A stretch of 64,000 nt of DNA from DATHXC01 sp035459965 (GTDB taxonomy: Bacteria > Pseudomonadota > Gammaproteobacteria > Burkholderiales > Methylophilaceae): the NCBI GenBank assembly GCA_035459965.1, contig DATHXC010000004.1:62001-126000 (forward strand), written 5' to 3'. Position numbers and translations under genes: made by a program. How positions within the stretch are numbered: the stretch's first letter is position 1; the number at the start of each line of letters is the position of its first letter. Of the stretch, positions 8,854 through 18,020 are shown in pieces. The notes below the pieces were generated by a model. It had not been told where the DNA came from. It saw nothing but the letters and a program-made list of their open reading frames with translations, and did not search any database.

Positions 8854-9234
8854 ATGAACAAGTTTTTAGGTTTAGCTGCACGTGTGATGTTAGCCCAGGT
8901 TTTTCTGGGTGTGGTACTGATCAGGTTATCTGCCATTTTCAGTGACCCTGCTGGATATGAAAATTACCAATTGCTGTTAGCGCATTTTGGCTTGCCGGGC
9001 ATATTTGCCCCGCTCATCATCTTTATCCAGCTTGTAGGCGGCGTGGCATTGCTGGTTGGTTTTAAAACAAAGTTTGTGGCTTATGTACTGGCGATATTTG
9101 CCATATTCCTGGCCGTGGTTCTTGGTACCGTCCAGCCCGAAGTGTTCATGCTCTATATCGCAATTGCAGGTGGGTTGCTGACATTAGCGATCAATCCACA
9201 AACTGCATTCAGTGTCGATAACCTGGGTAAATAG
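8854..9234 (+). CDS. DoxX family membrane protein
   Basis: 126 residues with four hydrophobic segments and the DoxX pattern: LAARVMLAQVFLGVVLIRL at the N-terminus, AHFGLPGIFAPLIIFIQLVGGVALLVG in the middle and a final LTLAINPQTAF. DoxX-like proteins are small membrane proteins of poorly known function, some linked to quinone or redox systems. It stands alone between a divergent lipoprotein gene and a terminator. Confidence 0.8.
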   Translation: MNKFLGLAARVMLAQVFLGVVLIRLSAIFSDPAGYENYQLLLAHFGLPGIFAPLIIFIQLVGGVALLVGFKTKFVAYVLAIFAIFLAVVLGTVQPEVFMLYIAIAGGLLTLAINPQTAFSVDNLGK

Positions 9235-9271
9235 CTAACCCGAATAATCATGGTTTGAGGTAAGCATGCAT

Positions 9272-9300
9272 TAAAAAGGGCGTTAAAAACGCCCTTTTTA
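9272..9300. terminator. Bidirectional terminator, doxX / ispH
   Basis: TAAAAAGGGCGTT, loop AAA, AACGCCCTTTTTA: a 13-bp perfect stem flanked by A/T runs, placed between two converging genes. Confidence 0.9.
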
Positions 9301-9320
9301 TTTTGCGTGATGTATAGATA

Positions 9321-10247
9321 TCAGGCTGTAGTCAGATTTCTAGGTAGCTGGAATACTACGTTTTCTACTACACCTTGCAGTTCAGTCACTTCTGCACCAC
9401 TCAATGATTGTAGTTTTGCAATCACTTCCTTCACCAGTACTTCCGGTGCCGAGGCGCCAGCAGAAACGCCAATCTTCTTTTTGCCGATTACCCAGGATGG
9501 CTCAAGATAACTGGCATTGTCCACCATATAGGATTCTACGCCCTGGTTCTGGGCAACCTCACGTAAGCGGTTGGAGTTGGAACTGTTGGGCGAGCCAACG
9601 ACGATCACTAGGTCACAATCCCTGGCCATGATTTTGACTGCATCCTGACGGTTCTGGGTAGCGTAGCAAATCGAATCACTGCGCGGCGGGCTGATCTCTG
9701 GGAACTTGCTTTTAAGCGCTGCCACAATGGCTGCTGCATCATCTATCGATAGCGTGGTTTGTGTTACATAGGCTAACTGCGTGGGGTCTTGTACAGTGAG
9801 TGTGGCAACATCCTGCGGCGTTTCTACCAGGTACATGCCACCTTGGGATTGGCCCATGGTGCCCTCGACTTCAGGGTGCCCTTTATGGCCGATCATGATG
9901 ATTTCCTTACCGGCCCCGCGCATCCTGGCAACTTCCACATGTACCTTAGTTACTAACGGGCAGGTTGCGTCAAACACACGCAGACCGCGTGCTTCAGCTT
10001 CGGTGCGCACATCTCTGGAGACGCCATGAGCACTGAATATGACGGTGTTGCCTGTAGGCACTTCTTCCAGGTCTTCGATGAAAACTGCACCCTTACGCTT
10101 GAGTTCATCCACTACAAACTTATTGTGAACAACTTCATGGCGCACGTAGATAGGCGCTCCGAATTTCTCCAGTGCCTGTTCTACGATGATGATTGCACGA
10201 TCAACCCCGGCACAGAAGCCGCGTGGGTTAGCGAGTAAAATATCCAT
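9321..10247 (-). CDS. ispH: 4-hydroxy-3-methylbut-2-enyl diphosphate reductase IspH (LytB)
   Basis: 308 residues. It catalyses the last step of the MEP isoprenoid pathway, giving IPP and DMAPP. The three Cys ligands of the Fe-S cluster are present: Cys12 (NPRGFCAGV), Cys96 (ATCPLVTKVH) and Cys194 (DSICYATQNRQ), together with the HKGHPEVEGTMGQ segment holding the active-site Glu126. The start MDILLANPRGFC is the family's normal N-terminus. It is the last gene of a three-gene minus-strand unit after the CobD/CbiB-like gene, with an 18-bp gap. Confidence 0.97.
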   Translation of the reverse strand: MDILLANPRGFCAGVDRAIIIVEQALEKFGAPIYVRHEVVHNKFVVDELKRKGAVFIEDLEEVPTGNTVIFSAHGVSRDVRTEAEARGLRVFDATCPLVTKVHVEVARMRGAGKEIIMIGHKGHPEVEGTMGQSQGGMYLVETPQDVATLTVQDPTQLAYVTQTTLSIDDAAAIVAALKSKFPEISPPRSDSICYATQNRQDAVKIMARDCDLVIVVGSPNSSNSNRLREVAQNQGVESYMVDNASYLEPSWVIGKKKIGVSAGASAPEVLVKEVIAKLQSLSGAEVTELQGVVENVVFQLPRNLTTA

Positions 10248-10265
10248 AGGTTTTCTTAATGTTTC

Positions 10266-11192
10266 CTAATTGCCGAGCCAGTGGGCAAAGGTCAGCAATA
10301 ATACCAGTCCAACCATCAAAATCAGCACACGCCATACCAAACCGACTGCACTTTGCAGGTAGTCTGCATCGGCATCATCACCAAGCCCGAGCTCGGGCCG
10401 GAAATGCAATACACCACGGTAAGGTAATGGGTCGCCCAGCTTCACGCCCAGTGCCCCCGCACCACTGGCAAGGATAATACCCAGCGCTTTGTCTGGCCAG
10501 CTCGTTGCTTGGGTGCGCCAGCAATAGGCGGCATCTTCAAAATCGCCAACAATAGCAAAGCAGCCAGCTGTGATGCGCGAAGGCAGCCAATCAAGCCAGT
10601 CAAAAGCCTTGTGGGCGAACTGGTTAAACTGGTTTTCTGTCTGTACATCACTATTGAATGACCATTCTAGTTTAAGTAGATGTGCCAGTCGGTATAGCAA
10701 TGCGCCCGCAGGCCCTAGCAATACAAACCAGAAAATCGGTGCAAATAGACCATGATGCGAGCGTGTGAGCGTAGTTTCAATACTGGCAGAAGCCACCTGG
10801 CTGGCATTGTAATGATGGGTTTCAGCGTTATCCCACTCATTTAAAAGCTGTCTGGCCTGATCTATATTGTGGTCACGCAAGGCAGCCACAATATCTTCCG
10901 CGCGCTTGCCAAACAGGCTGAAGCGCAATGTCAGGTAAAGTATGACTACCCCGAACAGAATACCGATCAGGCTATTGATGCGTAGTAGCACAAAGTAAGT
11001 GATCCCAACAACAATCGCTGGCAAGAGCGCGGCTATGAGCCATGCCACTACGCCTTGCAGGTGTTTGCCGCCATTAAAGTTGCGTTCCAGCAAGCGTGCA
11101 TAGGGCGTGAAAAACTGCTTGAGCCAATCGGGTTTGGCCAATGGACGGTAATATGTAAGCGCTAGAGCACCAATAAGTGCGAGCACATTCAT
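10266..11192 (-). CDS. CobD/CbiB-like integral membrane protein
   Basis: 308 residues with several membrane segments and the CbiB-like regions GRKAEDI-type loop (FGKRAEDIVAALRDHNIDQAR), ETTLTRSHHGLFAPIFWFVLLGPAGALLYRL, and ...PSRITAGCFAIVGDFEDAAYCWR. CbiB/CobD makes adenosylcobinamide from adenosylcobyric acid. However, there is no cobalamin gene nearby, and this betaproteobacterial group typically sits beside ispH or in other non-cobalamin contexts, so the catalytic role is doubtful. The start overlaps the upstream GyrI-like gene by 4 bases, indicating coupling. Confidence 0.7.
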   Translation of the reverse strand: MNVLALIGALALTYYRPLAKPDWLKQFFTPYARLLERNFNGGKHLQGVVAWLIAALLPAIVVGITYFVLLRINSLIGILFGVVILYLTLRFSLFGKRAEDIVAALRDHNIDQARQLLNEWDNAETHHYNASQVASASIETTLTRSHHGLFAPIFWFVLLGPAGALLYRLAHLLKLEWSFNSDVQTENQFNQFAHKAFDWLDWLPSRITAGCFAIVGDFEDAAYCWRTQATSWPDKALGIILASGAGALGVKLGDPLPYRGVLHFRPELGLGDDADADYLQSAVGLVWRVLILMVGLVLLLTFAHWLGN

Positions 11193-11782
11193 GAAAGCCT
11201 CCCTACTGATTTCTCCAAAGCGGTAACCTTTGCTTGTGGGCTAGTCTTTGTTACGAGCGGTGTTTTTGTCGATGTTTCCAGCGGCATTTCAACGCTCAAT
11301 ACACTGTGCTCAAAAATTTCCACAGTAGGTAGCTGCAGCAGCATGCTGTGGGCTTTCGTGTAGTCGAGTAAGGCAGAATACACTTTGCCATAAGCAAACA
11401 GTGGATGTGCCTTGATCTTTGCCACAGCCACCTTGCGCACGGGGATTATATCTATCATTAATGGCGCTTGTGGTTGTGTATCTGCGCTAATGATATAGCC
11501 TGTACGGGCTTTAAGCTCGTCGTGAGGCGTGGTGCGCGGGTCTGTGAGTACCAATGTAAGCTCTGCACCAGGTTTGATGCCCTGCTTTTTTAGTTCGAAC
11601 AATACTTCTCCCTGTTTTGATGCAAGTTTGGAATATACGCCCTGCGCTTCAAGGTATGCGTAACGATAGCCACCACGATCAGCCAGCTCTAAACTGGCAC
11701 TCGAAAACATGCCCCACCACCAGAGCATTGCTGTGACGGGTAAAACGAAGACGAGAATGAAGTAAGGTAGTTGTTTTTTCAC
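11189..11782 (-). CDS. Membrane-anchored GyrI-like domain protein
   Basis: 197 residues: an N-terminal transmembrane segment (residues 4-22), then a region (about 33-150) whose strands (RYAYLEAQGVYSKLASKQGEVLFELKKQGI, LTLVLTDPRTTPHDELKARTGYII, KVAVAKIKAHPLFAYGKVYSAL) resemble the GyrI-like/AraC-effector-binding fold. The last 30 residues are Ser/Thr/Lys-rich. The predicted domain faces the periplasm or the cytoplasm depending on orientation, and the ligand is unknown. It is the first gene of the unit with the CobD/CbiB-like gene and ispH. The family assignment is by fold pattern and is moderate. Confidence 0.55.
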   Translation of the reverse strand: MKKQLPYFILVFVLPVTAMLWWWGMFSSASLELADRGGYRYAYLEAQGVYSKLASKQGEVLFELKKQGIKPGAELTLVLTDPRTTPHDELKARTGYIISADTQPQAPLMIDIIPVRKVAVAKIKAHPLFAYGKVYSALLDYTKAHSMLLQLPTVEIFEHSVLSVEMPLETSTKTPLVTKTSPQAKVTALEKSVGRLS

Positions 11783-12018
11783 GAGGTGCTGTTTTGCAAA
11801 ATAATTTGTGGTGATGCTGGTAGCTTATAAATGCTTAAAGCTTAATATAAGGGCAATGCCACAGGGTTGAAAGTACGGCTAAAAGATACCACAACCATCC
11901 TTGCCTTGCACTTATTCAGTGAGGCTTATGTTGGCGTGGGGAGTATTGGTATAATCAATTTTAGTTTGAGCAAATTTGTTCGTTTGCTCACTATCCTATT
12001 TAAAAGTTACTAAAAACC

Positions 12019-12873
12019 ATGAAAAACACCGCCACGCTACTTGTTACCTGCCCTGATCGTAGAGGACTGGTTGCTGCGATTGCTGATTTCCTCTATCAGC
12101 ATAATGCCAATATCCTGCATGCCGACCAACATCAGGATGCAGAGAACAACCTGTTTCTGATGCGTGTGCAGTGGGATTTAACCGGCTCGGCAATTAATGC
12201 AGATAACTTTTCCGAGCATTTTTCGCCTATTGCTGAGCGTTTTGAAATGCAATGGCAACTCAAACTCGCGCAAAAGCACTCGCGTATGGCGATTATGGTC
12301 TCGCAATATGACCATTGTCTGGCGGATTTGTTACATAGGCACCAAGGTGGCGAACTGGCATGCGAGATACCACTCATTATTAGTAATCATCTGGATACCA
12401 AGCGTCTGGCCGAATTTTACGGTATTCCGTTTCATCATATCGAAGTCACCAAGGATACCAAGGCAGAAGCAGAAGCCAGGCAGTTTGCCTTGTTTGATGA
12501 ATACCAGATCGATTTAATCGTGCTCGCACGCTATATGCAGATTTTGTCACCGGAATTTGTAAAGCGTTATCCGCAACGCATCATCAATATCCACCACTCT
12601 TTCCTGCCAGCGTTTATCGGTGCGCGCCCATATCATCGCGCTTTTGAACGCGGGGTAAAGCTGATCGGGGCAACCAGTCATTACGTCACGGAAGTCCTGG
12701 ATGAAGGCCCAATTATTGAGCAGGATATTGACCGTATTTCGCATCGCGACCAGGTCGAAGATTTGATACAGAAAGGGCGCGATCTTGAACGTATTGTGCT
12801 GTCACGTGCAGTACGCTGGCATGTAGAAAATCGTATCCTGTTGTATGCCAATAAAACGGTAATCTTTGATTAA
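12019..12873 (+). CDS. purU: Formyltetrahydrofolate deformylase PurU
   Basis: 284 residues. It hydrolyses 10-formyl-THF to formate and THF, adjusting the one-carbon pool; this may matter more in a methylotroph, where one-carbon units are the carbon source. The N-terminal ACT domain (about 1-85) starts LLVTCPDRRGLVAAIADFL, and the formyltransferase domain has NIHHSFLPAFIGARPYHRAFERG (catalytic Asn and His) and ATSHYVTEVLDEGPIIEQD (catalytic Asp). The length is normal. A TATAAT box lies about 64 bp upstream. It stands alone with its own terminator. Confidence 0.95.
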   Translation: MKNTATLLVTCPDRRGLVAAIADFLYQHNANILHADQHQDAENNLFLMRVQWDLTGSAINADNFSEHFSPIAERFEMQWQLKLAQKHSRMAIMVSQYDHCLADLLHRHQGGELACEIPLIISNHLDTKRLAEFYGIPFHHIEVTKDTKAEAEARQFALFDEYQIDLIVLARYMQILSPEFVKRYPQRIINIHHSFLPAFIGARPYHRAFERGVKLIGATSHYVTEVLDEGPIIEQDIDRISHRDQVEDLIQKGRDLERIVLSRAVRWHVENRILLYANKTVIFD

Positions 12874-12889
12874 GATGTTTTAAGGTTTA

Positions 12890-12926
12890 AATAAAAAAGC
12901 GAAGAATCTGTCTTCGCTTTTTTATT
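12890..12926. terminator. Bidirectional terminator, purU / lysA
   Basis: AATAAAAAAGCGAAG, short loop, CTTCGCTTTTTTATT: a long AT/GC stem with T-runs on both strands between two converging genes. Confidence 0.9.
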
Positions 12927-12967
12927 GCCTTTGTACCTTCATGCTAATACTCGTACTCGCATGCTAA

Positions 12968-14215
12968 CTAATCGCCCAGTATTTTTTCCAAGGCAAACAA
13001 CTCGGCTATCGTTTCGCGTCGTCTGATCAAGTGGCATTGATCGCCATCGACCATGACTTCTGCCGCGCGTGGGCGGGTGTTGTAGTTTGAGCTCATGCTC
13101 ATGCCATAAGCACCGGCAGAGAGGATAGCCAGCAAATCGCCCTGTGCTAAACCAAGTTTGCGATCATGCCCCAGAAAGTCACCACTCTCGCATACCGGCC
13201 CCACTACTTCGTAAGTTTGCTCGTTAGCATGACTTGGCTTTACTGCGACAATTTCGTGGTAAGCGTCATACAGCGCAGGCCGCATCAAGTCATTCATTGC
13301 GGCATCTACAATGGCAAAATTCTTGGATTCAGTATGTTTCAGGTATTCCACTTTGGTGAGCAAAGCCCCAGCATTGCCGACCAATGCGCGGCCAGGCTCA
13401 AATACCAATTTAACTTTGCGCTTACCGAGCTTCTTCAGCATGGCTTCAGCATAAGCTGAGAAATCCGGTGGCGTTTCATCCGAATAGCAAATCCCGATTC
13501 CACCGCCAACGTCAATGTGCTGAATGCTGATGCCTGATTGTTCCAACTGGTCTACAAGGGCTAATACACGATCTAGCGCATCCAGAAATGGGGATAGCTC
13601 GGTCAGCTGTGAGCCGATATGGCAATCTATGCCATGCACCGCAATATTTGGCATACTCGCAGCCTGCTGATAAAGGCTTAATGCGTCTTCATAAGCGACG
13701 CCAAATTTATTGTTTTTAAGGCCTGTAGAAATATAAGGATGTGTTTTGGCATCCACATTTGGGTTTACGCGCAATGAAACCGGCGCAATATTGCCCATTT
13801 TCCCTGCGACTTCATTTAGGCGCTCCAGCTCGCTGGCAGACTCTACATTAAAACAAAAAATGCCAGCCTCAAGCGCGGCATGCATTTCTGGTTCAGTCTT
13901 GCCGACACCGGAAAATACGATCTTGGCAGGGTCGCCGCCAGCTGCCAACACACGTGCCAATTCGCCACCTGACACGATATCAAACCCAGCCCCTAATTTT
14001 GCAAAAAGGTTAAGTATGGCAAGGCTTGGATTAGCCTTAACTGCAAAACAAACGAGATGATCTACACCCGTAAAGCCAGCTGAAAATCGTTGAAAAGCCG
14101 ACTCCAAGGCCTGCTTGGAATAAACGTAGCAAGGCGTGCCAAATTCGGTGCTAATGCCAGAAAAACTAACATTCTCGGCATGCAATTCGCCGTTCTTTAA
14201 ACTAAAAGGATTCAC
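12968..14215 (-). CDS. lysA: Diaminopimelate decarboxylase LysA
   Basis: 415 residues. This PLP enzyme turns meso-diaminopimelate into L-lysine. The PLP lysine is Lys60 in VCFAVKANPS; HIGSQLTELSPF, GGGIGICY and EPGRALVGNAG follow, and the conserved CESGDFLGHDR and AYGMSMSSNYNTRPRAAEV are near the C-terminus. Fold type III barrel plus beta domain, normal length. It lies 60 bp downstream of the small lipoprotein LptM, an arrangement common in gamma- and betaproteobacteria. Confidence 0.97.
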   Translation of the reverse strand: MNPFSLKNGELHAENVSFSGISTEFGTPCYVYSKQALESAFQRFSAGFTGVDHLVCFAVKANPSLAILNLFAKLGAGFDIVSGGELARVLAAGGDPAKIVFSGVGKTEPEMHAALEAGIFCFNVESASELERLNEVAGKMGNIAPVSLRVNPNVDAKTHPYISTGLKNNKFGVAYEDALSLYQQAASMPNIAVHGIDCHIGSQLTELSPFLDALDRVLALVDQLEQSGISIQHIDVGGGIGICYSDETPPDFSAYAEAMLKKLGKRKVKLVFEPGRALVGNAGALLTKVEYLKHTESKNFAIVDAAMNDLMRPALYDAYHEIVAVKPSHANEQTYEVVGPVCESGDFLGHDRKLGLAQGDLLAILSAGAYGMSMSSNYNTRPRAAEVMVDGDQCHLIRRRETIAELFALEKILGD

Positions 14216-14275
14216 GAGTAGGATTTTTTAAGTATGTAAATTAAGGTTATGGAATTATGACCGTAAATAATAGGG

Positions 14276-14467
14276 TCAAGGTACAACATCATCCCTGGGC
14301 TGTTTTTCTGAAGGAATTTTTGGTGCAGGTGTCTTTTTGTCCGTACTTTGAGGATACTGCTTTTCAGGAATATACAATGGCCCTTTGATTCCACATGCGC
14401 TGAGCGATAAGCAGGCTGCTAAGCTCAAAGTCAGATAGTAAGTGGTGTAGCGCAAATCGGTTCTCAC
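14276..14467 (-). CDS. lptM: LptM/YifL-like lipoprotein
   Basis: 63 residues with signal peptide and lipobox LSAC (Cys25), then GIKGPLYIPE, the short conserved core of the LptM (YifL) family. LptM assists oxidative maturation of the LPS transport complex LptDE in E. coli. The rest is Pro/Lys-rich and poorly conserved. Its position just upstream of lysA is the family's usual place. The start at 14467 gives a standard signal peptide. Confidence 0.85.
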   Translation of the reverse strand: MRTDLRYTTYYLTLSLAACLSLSACGIKGPLYIPEKQYPQSTDKKTPAPKIPSEKQPRDDVVP

Positions 14468-14641
14468 AATTCATCCCATTCGGTATGAATTTATTTTAAC
14501 ATAAAGGCCAGCTTTAACTGAAAGCCAGCCTTGAAATGAGCAGCTTGCAACCGTTCGTAGTAAGGAAATAACCGACTATCGGTTTTTACTCGACCTTGCA
14601 AAAACACTTGTGCATCATTCACAAACCGCGAAAGGGACTAT

Positions 14642-15100
14642 ATGCAAAACTACGTTGAACATAAAAAACATCAAGCCAGACATTCGGGGTTCAGTCTTAT
14701 TGAACTACTTATAGTAGTGGCAATTATTGGTATTTTGGCAGCTGTAGCCTTACCAAGTTATCAAGATTATGTTTTGCGCGGTTATCTAGTAGATGCAACC
14801 AGTGCGCTATCTTCAGCGCGGGCCAGGCTAGAGCAACATTTTCAGGATAATCGCACTTACGCAACCGTTGGTGCTTTTGTATCTCCGTGCACAAGTATTA
14901 ATGCTACTACGTCAGGTAAATTTACTATTACCTGTACTGCAACAGCTACAACCTATCTTGTGACTGCATCTGGCACAGGGCCTACCGCTGGCTTTACCTT
15001 TACTATCAATCAAAATGATGTTCGCGCTACAACAGCAAGCCCTTGGTCAGGCAGTACTTCTACTTCAGCTTGGGTTATTAGAAGGGGTGGCAACATATGA
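14642..15100 (+). CDS. pilE: Type IV pilin PilE-like
   Basis: 152 residues. A 16-residue leader ends in Gly16, followed by FSLIELLIVVAIIGILAAVALPSYQDYV; the mature Phe1 and Glu5 (Glu21) are present, so PilD would process it. Cys83 and Cys98 could form the D-region disulphide. It is short for a major pilin and heads the minor-pilin cluster, so it is more likely a PilE-type minor pilin. Strong GGGA before the ATG. It is followed, with a 4-base overlap, by fimT. An AACCG-N5-CGGTT hairpin with a T-run lies about 50 bp upstream. Confidence 0.9.
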   Translation: MQNYVEHKKHQARHSGFSLIELLIVVAIIGILAAVALPSYQDYVLRGYLVDATSALSSARARLEQHFQDNRTYATVGAFVSPCTSINATTSGKFTITCTATATTYLVTASGTGPTAGFTFTINQNDVRATTASPWSGSTSTSAWVIRRGGNI

Positions 15101-15660
15101 GTGGTTTTTGTTTAAGCCCTGTTGAGAGAGTCTCCAAGGGATTTTCTCTGATCGAGCTGATGATAGTGATCACTATCATCGGAATAGGTTTGGCAGCGGG
15201 TGTGCCAGAGTTTGGTCGATGGTTACAGGATGCTAAAACTAGAACTATAGCCGAGGGATTACAAAACGGCATTCGCCTCGCCCAGACAGAAGCAGTTAGA
15301 CAGGGTCGTCAGGTAACATTTTTTTTGACAGATGCTGAGCCTGCCATAGCGGCTCCAACTTCTAGTGCAGGTAGAAACTGGGGTATTAATGTGATGACCT
15401 TGGGAAATCCTACACTGGCAGCCTCATTTGTACGTGGTGCATCGATGTTTGGCGAAGCCGGCACGGCAACTGTAAACGCCTCAAATGCCGCGATACGTTT
15501 CAATTCGATTGGCAGATTGGCATCGCCTTTAGCGCCTGTAACATATCAGATTAACAATTCTGGTGGGAATAGAAGCCTTAGTGTCACTGTTTCTACGGCT
15601 GGTTCTGTAAGAATGTGCGATCCATCGAGATCTAGGGCTAGTAGCGCGGATGGTTGTTGA
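15097..15660 (+). CDS. fimT: GspH/FimT-type minor pseudopilin
   Basis: 187 residues. Prepilin motif SKG/FSLIELMIVITIIGIGLAAGVPEF with Gly15 before the cut and Glu20 as mature residue 5. The C-terminal domain has the GspH/FimT pattern (RTIAEGLQNGIRLAQTEAVRQGRQVTF, then RFNSIGRLA). FimT-type pilins form part of the pilus tip and, in some naturally competent bacteria, bind DNA. The ATG overlaps the pilE stop, so the two are coupled. Confidence 0.88.
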   Translation: MSGFCLSPVERVSKGFSLIELMIVITIIGIGLAAGVPEFGRWLQDAKTRTIAEGLQNGIRLAQTEAVRQGRQVTFFLTDAEPAIAAPTSSAGRNWGINVMTLGNPTLAASFVRGASMFGEAGTATVNASNAAIRFNSIGRLASPLAPVTYQINNSGGNRSLSVTVSTAGSVRMCDPSRSRASSADGC

Positions 15661-15685
15661 TTGGTGTTGAAATTAAGGAGGAAAA

Positions 15686-16090
15686 ATGCAAAACATTAAA
15701 AATAAACAGCAAGGTGTTCTGCTAATCGAAGTGTTGTTTTCAATTCTGATATTTTCTTTTGGCATTCTCGGTTTGGTCGGCCTACAGGCAGTCGCTAGCC
15801 AAAATTCAACAAATGCTGAAGATCGCACCATTGCCTCTACGCTTGCCAACGATATTGTTTCTCAGATGTGGTTAAGAAAAACACAAGATACTTCAGGCAC
15901 AGCCAGTGCAGCAGCGTTCGGGGCAGATATCGTTGCCTGGCAAACTAGAGTAGCTGGAAGCGGTTTGTCAAATGCAACTGGCACTGTAACTACCGCTGCT
16001 GGGATCACCACCGTTACCGTTACGTGGAGAGCCCCATCTAAAAAGGCCGCTGACAGTAACAACCGTTATGAAACTCAGTTGGCTTTATAA
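15686..16090 (+). CDS. pilV: Type IV pilus minor pilin PilV
   Basis: 134 residues. The leader ends in Gly10 and the mature N-terminus is VLLIEVLFSILIFSFGILGLVGLQA with Glu15 at mature position 5, typical of PilV. A long spacer-perfect AAGGAGG precedes the ATG. The C-terminus is short, as in the family. It is third in the minor-pilin operon, 25 bp after fimT. Confidence 0.88.
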   Translation: MQNIKNKQQGVLLIEVLFSILIFSFGILGLVGLQAVASQNSTNAEDRTIASTLANDIVSQMWLRKTQDTSGTASAAAFGADIVAWQTRVAGSGLSNATGTVTTAAGITTVTVTWRAPSKKAADSNNRYETQLAL

Positions 16091-16101
16091 GGGTATTTAC
16101 A

Positions 16102-17343
16102 GTGAAGATTCACGATAAAAAAATAGTCCAAATAGAGCTAAATCAGCAATTACCGAAAATTGCTGAGTCAAATATATCCCGCCAATATGGCGTCGGTCTT
16201 GTCGAGCTAATGGTGACATTGGTAATAGGGCTCGTTGTCTCCCTTGCAATATATGGTGTGCTGACAGCCAGTGAAGGACGTAAGCGGACCACTAACTCAA
16301 TTAACGATATTGATCAGGTTGGTGCTTATACATTATATCAACTTGATAAAAATATACGCTCTGCGGGTTCTGGTTTTAGCGCAGGTAGTACCCCACTAGG
16401 AAGTGGGCAAATAGTACTTGCTGCTACCTACGCGTACGGATGCCCTTTGCGGGTGGCACGTGCAGGTGCCCAAGTGTTGCCACCGACAAGCTTTTCGGCG
16501 CCGTTTGCAGCTGTACCAACAACGGTTCGTTTGGTTCCTGCCGTTATTATTAATGGCGCAGCACCTGCTGGTGATGATGTGATCATTACCATGTCAGGCT
16601 CAGCCGGGCTTGGAGAATCTGGTACTAAATTCTCTGCCCCAGCTACTAATACAAATCTAAGTTTAGCAAATCATGCCGGTTTTAGAGCATTGGATATTGC
16701 TTTATTAACTTCCCCGCCCTCAGGTGGAAATATGTCCCCATGCTTAACTGAACACGTATCTTCGGCATTTATACCTACAGCTGGAGCTGCTAATGTGCCA
16801 CTTGCTGGTGATTTTTATCAGGCTACCGTCGCAGGTACATCCATCACTAGCTACTTAGAAAGTTCAATAGCGCTGAACTTGGGGCAAAGTCCTGTTTTCA
16901 GTATGTTCGCTGTCGGAACTAACGATACCCTGTTGAGATATGACCTCTTACGCGCGCCTGATGCTTCAACGGGCTCAACAGACCCTAACCCAGCCGCATT
17001 TGCAGATAGCGTGTATCAAATGCATGCCATTTATGGCGTAGATACAGATGGTGATCCTACTGTTGCTAGTGTGACCTGGGTAGCGCCAACTGGTGCTTAT
17101 TCTTCGGCAACATTGTTATCAGGTACTGCTGCTGCTAACACTGCATTAACAACAATACGCGCGATTAAAATTGGTTTGGTCATGAGAAGCACATTGCCAG
17201 AGAGGGTTAATGTGAGTGCCGCAACTGCAACCCTGTTTGCTAGTACAACTGTGCCTGTCACAGTTAATCTGGCACCGCTTAATTTTCGCTACCGGGTGTT
17301 CGAAGCAACAATTCCGCTTCGAAACCCAATTATGCTTCCATGA
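16102..17343 (+). CDS. pilW: Type IV pilus minor pilin PilW
   Basis: 413 residues. The leader is unusually long (30 residues) before Gly30 and VGLVELMVTLVIGLVVSLAIYG, with Glu35 at mature position 5. A long beta-rich C-terminal domain follows, as in PilW. The start is GTG at 16102; a later in-frame start would shorten the leader but none with a good ribosome site is visible. It is joined to pilX by an ATGA overlap. Part of the tip complex that primes pilus assembly. Confidence 0.87.
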   Translation: MKIHDKKIVQIELNQQLPKIAESNISRQYGVGLVELMVTLVIGLVVSLAIYGVLTASEGRKRTTNSINDIDQVGAYTLYQLDKNIRSAGSGFSAGSTPLGSGQIVLAATYAYGCPLRVARAGAQVLPPTSFSAPFAAVPTTVRLVPAVIINGAAPAGDDVIITMSGSAGLGESGTKFSAPATNTNLSLANHAGFRALDIALLTSPPSGGNMSPCLTEHVSSAFIPTAGAANVPLAGDFYQATVAGTSITSYLESSIALNLGQSPVFSMFAVGTNDTLLRYDLLRAPDASTGSTDPNPAAFADSVYQMHAIYGVDTDGDPTVASVTWVAPTGAYSSATLLSGTAAANTALTTIRAIKIGLVMRSTLPERVNVSAATATLFASTTVPVTVNLAPLNFRYRVFEATIPLRNPIMLP

Positions 17344-17984
17344 AGAATATTGACATGACAATTTCAGCAGATATAAATACTCAATTGGCTCAAATCAATA
17401 AGTTCAAAATTGGGCGTTCAAGGCAGCGCCAGTCTGGCATTGTGATGATTGTGACGCTGATTGCTTTGGCTATATTGTTGCTTGCTAGTGTTGCGCTTAT
17501 ACGCTCTACAGATGCAAATCTTTTGATTGCAGGGCATTTAAGTTTTAAGCGAGATATTGTCAATCGCGCTGAACGTGCAATTCCCATTGTAAGGGCTGCG
17601 TTTAATTCGGGATCTTTATCTACTTCTTTAGCGCGCCAATCAGATATTCCAGCTGCAAATTATTACGCCACTATTCTTACGAGTAATGCCAGTGGCATTC
17701 CTAATATATTGCTGGATACTGCGGTTTTTGATGCAGCTTTGCCTAGCAATAATATCGTTGATACCGCTGGGCAAACGACTATTCGATATGTAATAGATCG
17801 CATGTGCCTCGCAACAGGTCCAATTAGTAGTACTTCATGCTCATTGAGCAGTAGTAATACCGATCCTTCTGGCAATCCTGATCCTAAAATGATTGGAGCT
17901 ACACGTTCATTGTATCGAATCAGTATGCGAGTGACGGGACCACGTAACACAGAGGCATTTTTACAGACAACGGTTACTTTTTAA
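17340..17984 (+). CDS. pilX: Type IV pilus minor pilin PilX
   Basis: 214 residues. The sequence QRQSG/IVMIVTLIALAILLLASVALIRSTDANLLIAGHLSFKRD has the prepilin Gly33 and the hydrophobic helix but no Glu at mature position 5, as is usual for PilX. Four Cys residues occur in the C-terminal half. The start overlaps the pilW stop. PilX sits beside PilY1 in the tip complex. Confidence 0.87.
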   Translation: MKNIDMTISADINTQLAQINKFKIGRSRQRQSGIVMIVTLIALAILLLASVALIRSTDANLLIAGHLSFKRDIVNRAERAIPIVRAAFNSGSLSTSLARQSDIPAANYYATILTSNASGIPNILLDTAVFDAALPSNNIVDTAGQTTIRYVIDRMCLATGPISSTSCSLSSSNTDPSGNPDPKMIGATRSLYRISMRVTGPRNTEAFLQTTVTF

Positions 17985-18020
17985 GTAATGCAAATAGCTG
18001 AAAACCGACGGAGAACTACA

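Noticed and set aside
14494..14641. Sigma-54 promoter before pilE
   Set aside because: TTGCA motifs are present, but no GG lies 10 bases upstream of their GC, so the -24 element is missing.
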